Shown one piece after another: positions 1 to 5,798 of a stretch of DNA of 14,126 bases. The notes under the pieces are model-generated. The model was not told the origin of the DNA and searched no databases. It saw only the letters and a list, made by a program, of their open reading frames with translations. Numbering within the stretch: position 1 is the stretch's first letter; each line of letters starts with the position of its first letter. Origin of the DNA: DATGKR01 sp035294565 (GTDB taxonomy: Bacteria > Actinomycetota > Acidimicrobiia > Acidimicrobiales > Palsa-688); NCBI GenBank assembly GCA_035294565.1, contig DATGKR010000068.1:1-14126 (forward strand). Direction: 5' to 3'. A program made the translations under genes and the position numbers.

Positions 1-114
1 TCTGTCAACCGCTTGAGAGCCCGCGCTTCCTCGAAGCGGCGGTGCCGACCCTTTTTCACCATCGATCTCCCGTTGGTTGGTGACCGGTCGCCATTGTATC
101 GCCGGGTGAGCGGC
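1..114. other. Left-edge non-coding leader
   Basis: No gene is supported here. The frame of the downstream small gene stays open to the left edge, but the residues it would encode look random and basic, so I read this as leader DNA. It holds a small perfect stem-loop (CGCTTC at 24-29 pairing with GAAGCG at 33-38), a second weak one (CGGC 37-40 with GCCG 44-47) and a run of five T at 52-56. Together these could be the tail of a terminator for a gene left of the window. A TTGTAT hexamer at 94-99 could be a -10 element for the downstream gene, but no convincing -35 stands at the right spacing. Confidence 0.35.
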
Positions 115-414
115 ATGGCGCGGCGCGGGGAGCGCCGCCCGACCTGTTTAGAGTGGGGCATCGCCGAAGAGCTGGACGTCGAAGCAATGATCGAGCGTTT
201 CCGGGCACGGGCACGCGCCGTGCGCCAACGCGGCATACCCCCCCTGGAGGGACCGGAACGCAAGCGGTTCGTCGACCAGGCGCGCATCGACTACCAGGAC
301 TACGCGATCATCGGCGACGCCGTCGGGCGGATCGAGGATGGGATACTCACCCTGACCGTCGACCTGCGGCCGAAGCCGCCCCAGCCAGAGGGAGGCACGG
401 TCGCCGGCGGCTGA
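115..414 (+). CDS. Small conserved-looking protein of unknown function
   Basis: This is a 99-residue soluble protein that I do not recognise by name. It has no signal peptide or membrane segment. A charged helical first half (EELDVEAMIERFRARARAVR) leads to a segment around DYQDYAIIGDA and a strand-like stretch GRIEDGILTLTVDLRP, then a Pro/Gly-rich tail. The ordered alternation of helix and strand and the coherent composition suggest a real gene. I chose ATG at 115, with a GGTGAG stretch just upstream as a possible ribosome site; an in-frame GTG at 106 adds three residues and could be leaderless behind TTGTAT at 94-99. Its 3' end overlaps the region where the GH13 gene must begin, so the two are probably co-transcribed. 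No function is proposed. Confidence 0.6.
   Translation: MARRGERRPTCLEWGIAEELDVEAMIERFRARARAVRQRGIPPLEGPERKRFVDQARIDYQDYAIIGDAVGRIEDGILTLTVDLRPKPPQPEGGTVAGG
389..395 (+). promoter_or_regulatory. Ribosome-binding site of the GH13 gene
   Basis: AGGGAGG is the strongest Shine-Dalgarno match near this gene. It sits five bases before codon 401, the ideal distance, yet that codon is TCG rather than TTG, GTG or ATG. It marks where translation of the alpha-glucosidase probably began in the ancestral sequence. Confidence 0.5.
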
Positions 415-1972
415 ACCGTGGTGGAAGACCGCCGTCTTCTACCAGGTATACCCACGCTCGTTCTGCGACGCCTCCGGCGACGGCGTCGGCGACCTGGCCG
501 GCGTACGGGCCCGCCTCGGCCACATCCGCTCGCTCGGCGCCGACGCGGTGTGGCTCTCGCCGGTGTACCGCTCGCCGATGGCGGACTTCGGCTACGACGT
601 CTCTGACCACCTCGGCGTCGACCCGCTCTTCGGCTCGCTCGGCGATCTCGACGCGCTCATCGACGAGGCCCACGGCGTGGGCCTGCGGGTGGTGCTGGAC
701 TGGGTGCCCAACCACACAAGCGACCGCCACCCGTGGTTCGTCGAGGCCCGCTCCTCGCGAGCCAGCGCCAAGCGCGACTGGTACATCTGGGCGGACGGCC
801 CACCGGATCGTCCGCCCAACAACTGGAAAGCGGCGTTCACCGGCGTGGGCGGCACCGCTTTCCCCCCGGCTTGGACGTGGGACGAGCGGACGGCCCAGTG
901 GTACCTGCACCTGTTCCTCGCCGAACAGCCGGATCTCAACTGGGACAACCCGGAGGTGGTCGAGGCGATGCTGGCGACGCTGCGCTTCTGGCTCGACCGC
1001 GGCGCCGACGGGTTCAGGGTCGACGTCGTCCACGCCCTCGCCAAACCCCCCGGCCTCGGGGACCTGCCCCCCGAACTGGCCGAGATCCCCATCGCCGCCC
1101 TGCTCGACGAGCCGGCCGTCCACCCCCTCATCGAGCGCATCAGGGAGACGGTCAAGGCCGTCCCAGCCCCCGAACGGGTCCTCATCGGCGAGACGGTGCT
1201 TCCGAGCGTCGACCAGATCGCCGCCTACTACGGCAGCCCGGGGCGCCCCGAGCTGGACCTGGCCTTCAACTTCCATCCGCTGCGCACCCGCTGGGACGCC
1301 TCGGCCTGGAGGAGGCGGATAGACGAGGTCCTCACCGCCGTCGCCCCGCGAGGGTGGCCGGCGTGGGTGCTCTCCAACCACGACAACCCCCGCCACCGCA
1401 GCCGGTACGGGTCCCTGGCGCGGGCCAGGGCCGCGGCCGTGCTGCTCCTCGCCCTGCCCGGCACCCCGTTCCTCTACGCCGGCGAGGAGCTGGGCCTCTC
1501 CGACGCGGAGGTGCCCTCCGGGCGCAGGGTGGACCCCGGCGGGCGCGACGGCTGTCGGGCACCGATCCCGTGGGACGGCGGCCCCCTCCACGGCTGGGCG
1601 GCCGAGCCCTGGCTGCCGTGGCCGCCGGAGGCCGCCGCGGCGCACGCCGCCGCCCAGGAAGCCGACCAAGGCTCAACTCTCAACCTCTACCGAAGGTTGA
1701 TAGCTCTTCGAAGAGGTTCCCCGTCGTTGCTGAGCGGTCGCTTCGAGTGGCTGGGGTCGAGCCGGGAGGTGCTGGCGTGGGCACGCGGCGAGGACCGGGT
1801 GGCGGCGGTCAACTTCGGTGCCGGCGAGGGCTGGGTGGAGCTCCCCCCGGGGTGCTGGGAGACGGCGGTGAGCACGACACGCCCCGCCGGTCCGGCGCCG
1901 ACCCCGACCTCCGCCGGAGGCCGTCTCGCCCTCGGCGCCGACGAAGGGATCCTCCTTCGACGGGTGGATTAG
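401..1972 (+). CDS. GH13 alpha-glucosidase (start codon apparently missing)
   Basis: This is a glycoside hydrolase family 13 retaining enzyme that would cleave alpha-glucosidic bonds of malto- or isomalto-oligosaccharides in the cytoplasm. Numbered from 401 (about 523 residues, normal for the family), it opens with the conserved WWKTAVFYQVYPRSF. It has region I DWVPNH (D100, H105), the nucleophile D208 in GFRVDVVHA, the acid/base E264 in IGETVLP and D328 in SNHDNPRH. AGEELGL and GRDGCRAPIPW follow, then a C-terminal beta domain. The frame is open only after a stop at 353-355, and none of its codons before the conserved WWK is ATG, GTG, TTG or CTG. The first GTG, at 548, would delete the first beta-strand. 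A good ribosome-binding sequence, AGGGAGG at 389-395, points at codon 401, which reads TCG. This may be a lost TTG, a sequence error, or a frameshift fusion with the upstream gene. Exact substrate is not resolvable from sequence. Confidence 0.85.
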   Translation, partial: SPAAEPWWKTAVFYQVYPRSFCDASGDGVGDLAGVRARLGHIRSLGADAVWLSPVYRSPMADFGYDVSDHLGVDPLFGSLGDLDALIDEAHGVGLRVVLDWVPNHTSDRHPWFVEARSSRASAKRDWYIWADGPPDRPPNNWKAAFTGVGGTAFPPAWTWDERTAQWYLHLFLAEQPDLNWDNPEVVEAMLATLRFWLDRGADGFRVDVVHALAKPPGLGDLPPELAEIPIAALLDEPAVHPLIERIRETVKAVPAPERVLIGETVLPSVDQIAAYYGSPGRPELDLAFNFHPLRTRWDASAWRRRIDEVLTAVAPRGWPAWVLSNHDNPRHRSRYGSLARARAAAVLLLALPGTPFLYAGEELGLSDAEVPSGRRVDPGGRDGCRAPIPWDGGPLHGWAAEPWLPWPPEAAAAHAAAQEADQGSTLNLYRRLIALRRGSPSLLSGRFEWLGSSREVLAWARGEDRVAAVNFGAGEGWVELPPGCWETAVSTTRPAGPAPTPTSAGGRLALGADEGILLRRVD

Positions 1973-1987
1973 CGGGCGCCTGGCGGC

Positions 1988-2368
1988 TCAGACCGGCACC
2001 AGATCGACGTGGACGCCCGCGGCTTCGGCCAGAGCCCTGAGGTCACCGGGATCGGAGGTGAGGATCTCGTCCGCGTCCACCGCCAGACAAACGAGGGCGG
2101 CGTCCACTGCGTCGTCGGTGCGACTCCGACCAAGGAGCAAACCCGCCTTCCTCCCCAGCTCCTCGTCGAGCGATTTCACGTCGACTCCAGGCAGCAGCCG
2201 CGCCAGGGCGGCTTGACGACCCGACCCCCCGCGCCAGACCTGGGCGACCACGCCTCCGTGGCTGAGCGGTGATCGTTGGGCCAGGCGCTCCCGCTTGACC
2301 AACGCCACCACGTCCCGATCGCCGCGCTCGACGGCGAGGAAGGCTCCAGCGTCGAGGATCAGGCTCAT
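1988..2368 (-). CDS. VapC-like PIN-domain ribonuclease toxin
   Basis: This 126-residue protein is a PIN-domain endoribonuclease of the VapC type, the toxin of a type II toxin-antitoxin pair. The N-terminal strand MSLILDAGAF supplies acidic D6. The second acidic patch is DDAVDAAL (D85, D86, D89), and the C-terminal TSDPGDL gives D106. The position where many PIN proteins have a conserved glutamate on the second helix reads AQVWRGG, so Q43 appears to replace it. From memory, AQVWR also occurs in related actinobacterial VapC proteins, so this is probably a subfamily trait rather than decay. The ATG overlaps the antitoxin stop (ATGA at 2365-2368), giving translational coupling. The gene converges on the alpha-glucosidase with 15 bp between the stops. 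RNA target unknown. Confidence 0.85.
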   Translation of the reverse strand: MSLILDAGAFLAVERGDRDVVALVKRERLAQRSPLSHGGVVAQVWRGGSGRQAALARLLPGVDVKSLDEELGRKAGLLLGRSRTDDAVDAALVCLAVDADEILTSDPGDLRALAEAAGVHVDLVPV

Positions 2369-2670
2369 GCGGCTCCTCGGCGGGACCGGGCCGGCTTCTT
2401 CTGAGGTGCTGGCCGCACGACCGTGGCTCGTGCCCGGGCCCGACGGACCGCCTCGTCGATCTCGGTGTCGGTGATCGTCCCGTGTCGCGATTCGAATGCG
2501 GCCAAGAAAGAGTCGAGCGCTTGCATACGCCGGTCGTGGTCGGCCTTCAGGCGCAGAGCATCATTGACCCAGGCGCTGACGCTGGGTGCTCGCCCCTCCT
2601 CGACGGCAGACTGCGCTGCCTGGAGGAGCTCTGCATCGACGGAGGCAGACAGCCGCTGCTTCGAGCTCAC
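2365..2670 (-). CDS. VapB-like ribbon-helix-helix antitoxin
   Basis: This 101-residue protein lies directly upstream of the PIN toxin and overlaps it by four bases, the classic antitoxin-first order. The N-terminal half (KQRLSASVDAELLQAA, then APSVSAWVNDALR) has the strand-helix-helix pattern of a ribbon-helix-helix DNA-binding dimer, which would repress its own promoter. The middle (about 45-75) is a charged helical segment likely to bind the toxin. The tail from about 76 is Arg/Lys/Pro-rich and probably disordered. The GTG start at 2668-2670 has no Shine-Dalgarno sequence, but it lies exactly where a transcript would begin from the TATGAT element at 2677-2682, so leaderless translation is likely. 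The family assignment is by pattern and context. Confidence 0.8.
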   Translation of the reverse strand: MSSKQRLSASVDAELLQAAQSAVEEGRAPSVSAWVNDALRLKADHDRRMQALDSFLAAFESRHGTITDTEIDEAVRRARARATVVRPAPQKKPARSRRGAA

Positions 2671-2706
2671 ACCAATATCATACTCGAATGCTACTTTTGT
2701 GGTATG
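2671..2706 (-). promoter_or_regulatory. vapBC promoter and candidate operator
   Basis: This is the most AT-rich patch nearby. Read on the minus strand it has TATGAT (2677-2682), five of six matches to the -10 consensus. Seven bases later lies the GTG of the antitoxin, which predicts a leaderless mRNA. The -35 position (2700-2705) reads ATACCA and is poor. CATAC at 2679-2683 and GTATG at 2702-2706 form an inverted repeat that flanks the core promoter, a plausible but weak site for antitoxin autorepression. Confidence 0.5.
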
Positions 2707-2707
2707 T

Positions 2708-2722
2708 CCCCGCCGGGGCGGG
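2708..2722 (-). terminator. Hairpin directly after the RNase D stop
   Basis: On the minus strand the stop codon of the exonuclease gene is followed at once by CCCGC, a short loop, and GCGGG (2718-2722 pairing with 2709-2713), extendable to six pairs with a two-base loop. There is no T run, as is common for GC-rich actinobacterial terminators. It separates the exonuclease operon from the vapBC promoter. Confidence 0.45.
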
Positions 2723-3919
2723 TCACCCGCTGAAGGGCAGGCCGGAGCGTTCCTCCAGCACGAGCGAGCCCGAGCCGTCGAAGGCCAGCGAGGCCCGACC
2801 CTCGACGAGGGCCCGCACAGGGGCGGCGACCATCGCGGCGCGCCAGCCGTGCGACAACCGGGACTCCGGGTCGCCCCTCAGGTAGGAGGCGACGTCGGCG
2901 CGCGTGGCGAGGAGCGAGGGGTCTATCCCCTCGCGGCGGGCGAGCTGGGCGATCCAGGCCATGACGAGGCCGACGGGGGCCCTCAGCTCCCTCGGCACGT
3001 CCTCGGCGGGGGGTAGGCACAGCTGCTCGGGCGGCAGCCGGCGGCCCCGCTCGACGGCGTCGAGAAGCTCCCGGGCGGCGGCCGGCCGCAGGGAGCGCCC
3101 CTCCATGCCCCGCAGGATCGACAGGCCGTGGGCTCCCGAGGGTGCCTGGTGGGCGATCGCCTGGAGGGCCAGGTCCGCCAGGACGGTGCGGACCGGCACG
3201 TCCAGGCTCCTCGCCCTCTCCTCCCGCCAGGCGGCCACCTCCTGGGCGACGCCGCGGGCGGGGCCTTTGAGCGAGCGGGCGTCGCGCAGCTTCCACCAGG
3301 CCCGGCGGGGGTCGGGGGGACCGTGGGGCCGCCGGCGGAGCGCCTCGCACTCCTCCTCCGCCCAGCCTCGGCGACCGGAGCGGTCCAGCTCGGCGGCGAT
3401 GGCGTCGGCCAGGGGCAGCAGGTGGGACACGTCGGCGGCGGCGTAGGCCTGCTGGGCGGCGGTCAACGGGCGGGCGGTCCAGTCGGTGAGGCGGTTCCCC
3501 TTGGGCAGGTCGGCGCCGAGGAACGCCTTGACGAGCGACGCCAGGTTGGCGGCGGGGTGGCCGGTGAACCCGGCGGCGATCTGGGTGTCGAAGAGCCTGG
3601 CCGGCCCCCTCCCGCACAGCCGCTCGAGGATCTCCAGGTCCTGCTCGCAGGCGTGGGCGACCATCTCCCCCGGACCCGAGAGCACGTCGGCGAGGGGCGA
3701 CGGGTCGACGGCGAGCGGGTCGAGGAGAGCCACGCGCACGGGCCCTTCCTCCCAGGCGACCTGGACGAGCGCGGGTCTCGGCCAGTAGGTGCGCTCGCGG
3801 TGGAACTCGGTGTCGAGGGCGTAGCGCCCGGCCGACGACAGGCGCTCGACCAGCTCGGCGAGCCGCTCCGCGGTGTCGACCAGCTCGACCGGCGCCGGCG
3901 ACTGCCGATCAGCCGCCAT
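2723..3919 (-). CDS. RNase D-like 3'-5' exoribonuclease with HRDC domain
   Basis: A 398-residue DEDDy-type exonuclease, expected to trim 3' ends of tRNA and other structured RNAs using two metal ions. Exo motif I is ALDTEFHRE (D36, E38), motif II is HACEQDLEIL (D94), and motif III is AYAAADVSHLL with Y159 and D163. All four acidic ligands and the tyrosine are present. The stretch FDTQIAAGFTG, then LPKGNRLTDWTARPL, is typical of RNase D. The C-terminal half (about 200-300) contains an HRDC helical domain (GLSILRGM, AARELLDAVERGRRLP) used for RNA binding, with further helices after it. Start ATG 3917-3919 overlaps the 3' end of the flavin-reductase-like gene by 11 bp, so the two are probably co-translated. 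Full length, no oddities. Confidence 0.9.
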   Translation of the reverse strand: MAADRQSPAPVELVDTAERLAELVERLSSAGRYALDTEFHRERTYWPRPALVQVAWEEGPVRVALLDPLAVDPSPLADVLSGPGEMVAHACEQDLEILERLCGRGPARLFDTQIAAGFTGHPAANLASLVKAFLGADLPKGNRLTDWTARPLTAAQQAYAAADVSHLLPLADAIAAELDRSGRRGWAEEECEALRRRPHGPPDPRRAWWKLRDARSLKGPARGVAQEVAAWREERARSLDVPVRTVLADLALQAIAHQAPSGAHGLSILRGMEGRSLRPAAARELLDAVERGRRLPPEQLCLPPAEDVPRELRAPVGLVMAWIAQLARREGIDPSLLATRADVASYLRGDPESRLSHGWRAAMVAAPVRALVEGRASLAFDGSGSLVLEERSGLPFSG

Positions 3920-4430
3920 AGCTCATGCGGGTGTCCTCCATGCGAAGCACCTCGACGCCCTCGACGTCCCCGCCGCAGTCGACGACCTCCCCCACGTAGA
4001 GAACGTGGGAGCCGAGCTCGACGGTCCGCGCCACCCGGCAGTCGAGCCAGGCGGCCGCCATCTCGAGGATGGGTGCCCCCGTGGCGGCCGTGCGCACGGC
4101 GAAGCCGCCGAGGTCCTCGCCGGGCGGCTTGACGAACCGGCGGACGGCGCCGCGGTCCTCCCGGCGCAGGATGCTCAAGGCGAAGCAGCCGCCGGCGTCG
4201 ACGAGGGCGCGGGTGAGCGCGCCCGCCTCGACCGACACCGCCACCAGCTTGGGGTCGGTTGCCACCTGCTGCGCCCAGTTGAGGGTCATCAGGTTGCGCC
4301 TTCCCCCGGCGGCGCTTCCGAGCACGTAGAGGCCGGAGGGCATCGACCAGAGGATCCGTCTGCGCCGGCGGTCGTACTCCTCGCGGTCCCTCCCGTCGGG
4401 GATGGGTCCGACCACGCTCGGCTGGGGCAC
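3909..4430 (-). CDS. Flavin-reductase-like FMN-binding split-barrel protein
   Basis: A 173-residue protein of the flavin reductase-like family, which binds FMN in a split beta-barrel and usually either reduces flavin for a partner monooxygenase or acts as a small oxidoreductase. The family pattern is seen in SMPSGLYVLGS, NLMTLNWAQQVATDPKLVAVSVE (flavin-contacting loop), a central CFALSIL strand, and C-terminal LDCRVARTVELGSHVLYVGEV. No partner oxygenase is visible in the window, so the substrate is open. It starts with GTG at 4428-4430, ten bases after the DUF3151 stop, without a good ribosome site, and its 3' end overlaps the exonuclease gene. This places it in the middle of a three-gene minus-strand operon. 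Function beyond FMN binding is inference. Confidence 0.8.
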   Translation of the reverse strand: MPQPSVVGPIPDGRDREEYDRRRRRILWSMPSGLYVLGSAAGGRRNLMTLNWAQQVATDPKLVAVSVEAGALTRALVDAGGCFALSILRREDRGAVRRFVKPPGEDLGGFAVRTAATGAPILEMAAAWLDCRVARTVELGSHVLYVGEVVDCGGDVEGVEVLRMEDTRMSYGG

Positions 4431-4440
4431 CCGGGGGAGG

Positions 4441-4872
4441 CTAGTGGTCCCGGCCCTGCCAGTCCGGATCGAGCTGGCGCAGGAACGTGGTGCAGCGGTC
4501 GGCTTCGGCCGTCTCGCCGATGGCCGCTGCCGCCCGGCGCAGGGCGTCGAGGGAGGCGAGGAAGCCGCGGTTCTCGGGATGGGCCCAGCGGACGTACCCC
4601 GATCCCCTCCAGCCCGCCGCGCGGAGCGCGTCGAGGCCGCGGTGGTAGCCGACCCGGGCGTAGGCGTACGCCTCGACCGGATCCCTCGCCGCGTCGGACA
4701 GCGCCGCCCAGCCGGCCAGGAAGGCAGGGTGGGCGGCCACCACTCCCGCCAGGGCCCGGCGGCGCTCGTCGCCGGCGAGACGCTCCGCCGCAGCGAGCCC
4801 CTCCTCGGCCGTCGCCGGCGGTCGGGGGAGAACGGTCTCGGGGGGGCCCGAGGTGAGGGGGACGTCGCTCAC
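4441..4872 (-). CDS. DUF3151 family protein
   Basis: A 143-residue soluble protein matching what I know of the actinobacterial DUF3151 family, whose function is unknown. The diagnostic stretches are PAFLAGWAALSDAARDPVEAYAYARVGYHRGLDALRAAGWRG, then the conserved WAHPENRGFLASLDALRRAA and IGETAEADRC, given here as landmarks around residues 65-130. It is all-helical in appearance and resembles a tetratricopeptide-type fold. I prefer GTG at 4870-4872 as the start. An upstream GTG at 4897-4899 adds nine residues but would abut the start of the divergent HIT-GNAT gene. A GACTAT hexamer at 4879-4884 (minus) would place transcription at 4872, a weak leaderless case. First gene of the operon with the split-barrel protein and RNase D. 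Confidence 0.8.
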   Translation of the reverse strand: MSDVPLTSGPPETVLPRPPATAEEGLAAAERLAGDERRRALAGVVAAHPAFLAGWAALSDAARDPVEAYAYARVGYHRGLDALRAAGWRGSGYVRWAHPENRGFLASLDALRRAAAAIGETAEADRCTTFLRQLDPDWQGRDH

Positions 4873-4901
4873 GGGCCCATAGTCGCGCGACGCTGGCACT
4901 C

Positions 4902-5798
4902 TTGACCAAGCCCGACTGCGTCTTCGACGCCATCGTCGCGGGGGACCTCCCCGCCCACTTCGTCCTCGAAGAGGCGGAGGTGCTCGCCTTCCTCGACGCC
5001 CGGCCGCTCTTCGCCGGCCACACGCTGGTCGTGCCCCGCCGCCACCACGCCACCGTCGCCGAGCTTCCCCTCACCACCGCCTCGCTGATGTGGGGCGCCG
5101 CCGCGAGGGTCGCCGCCGCCCAGCGGGACGCCCTCGGCTGCGACGGAACCTTCTTCGGCCTCAACGACGTCGTGAGCCAGAGCGTCCCCCACTGCCACAT
5201 CCACGTCGTTCCCCGCCGGCGCGGGGACGGCCTGCGCGGGTTCTTCTGGCCGCGGACCCGCTACGCCGACGACGCGGAGGCCGCCCGGGTCGCCGCGGCG
5301 CTGCGCGCCGCCGTCGAAGCCTCCCGGGCGCGCCCCGCCCATCTGCTTCCCGCCGGGCGGGTCGCCGTACGAGACGCCGGCGCCGGCGACCTGCCCAGGC
5401 TGGTGTCCCTCCTGGCGGACGGTTCGCTCACCGGCGGCGAGGATCCCGGCCGCCTCGACGCCTACCGCGACGCCCTCGCCGAGATGACCCGGGCCGGGCA
5501 CCGGGTGCTCGTCGCCGAGGTGGACGGCCAGGTCGCCGGTATGTGCCAGGTGATCTTCTTCCGCCACCTCCAGCACAACGGCGGCCGCTGCGCCGAGCTC
5601 GAGTCGGTCCACGTGGACGGCGCCCTGCGGGGACGGGGCGTGGGGACGGCGCTGGTGAGCGCGGCGGTGGAAGCAGCGAGGGAGGCCGGCTGCTACCGGG
5701 TCCAGCTGACCAGCAACAAGGCGCGCACCGACGCCCACCGCTTCTGGGCCCGCCAGGGTTTCGCGGCCACCCACGAGGGCTTCAAGCTCTACCTGTGA
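4902..5798 (+). CDS. HIT-domain hydrolase/transferase fused to GNAT acetyltransferase
   Basis: A 298-residue two-domain protein. Residues about 5-130 form a HIT domain (nucleotide hydrolase/transferase): CVFDAIVAGDLPAH at the start, LVVPRRHHATVAEL, then NDVVSQSVPHCHIHVVPRR with the H-x-H-x-H catalytic triad. Family members usually begin CxxC, whereas this has C-V-F-D, so one zinc ligand is absent. After a linker, residues about 150-298 form a GNAT N-acetyltransferase: HRVLVAEVDGQVAGMCQV, the ELESVHVDGALRGRGVGTAL acetyl-CoA loop (R/Q-x-x-G-x-G), and NKARTDAHRFWARQGF. The TTG start at 4902 is fixed by the HIT motif beginning at residue 5. No Shine-Dalgarno site is visible. The last 17 bp overlap tyrS tail to tail. 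Substrates of both domains are unknown; a coupled nucleotide/acyl chemistry is only inference. Confidence 0.88.
   Translation: MTKPDCVFDAIVAGDLPAHFVLEEAEVLAFLDARPLFAGHTLVVPRRHHATVAELPLTTASLMWGAAARVAAAQRDALGCDGTFFGLNDVVSQSVPHCHIHVVPRRRGDGLRGFFWPRTRYADDAEAARVAAALRAAVEASRARPAHLLPAGRVAVRDAGAGDLPRLVSLLADGSLTGGEDPGRLDAYRDALAEMTRAGHRVLVAEVDGQVAGMCQVIFFRHLQHNGGRCAELESVHVDGALRGRGVGTALVSAAVEAAREAGCYRVQLTSNKARTDAHRFWARQGFAATHEGFKLYL

Noticed and set aside
24..56. Terminator for a gene left of the window
   Set aside because: A six-pair stem and a T5 run exist, but they are 13 bases apart with a second stem between. Reported only as a possibility in the leader entry.
347..1669. A 440-codon open frame on the minus strand
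   Set aside because: It lies antisense to the GH13 catalytic core. Its translation is Gly/Arg/Pro/Val-rich without domain motifs, which is a known by-product of GC-rich third-position codons on the other strand.
1973..1987. Hairpin between the GH13 and vapC stop codons
   Set aside because: Only a short GGCGCC self-complementary core is present; the arms do not extend, so a terminator cannot be supported.
1988..2670. A new defence island around the VapBC pair
   Set aside because: Flanking genes are ordinary metabolic and RNA-processing genes, with no nuclease, helicase, integrase or other defence partner; a solitary chromosomal toxin-antitoxin pair explains it.
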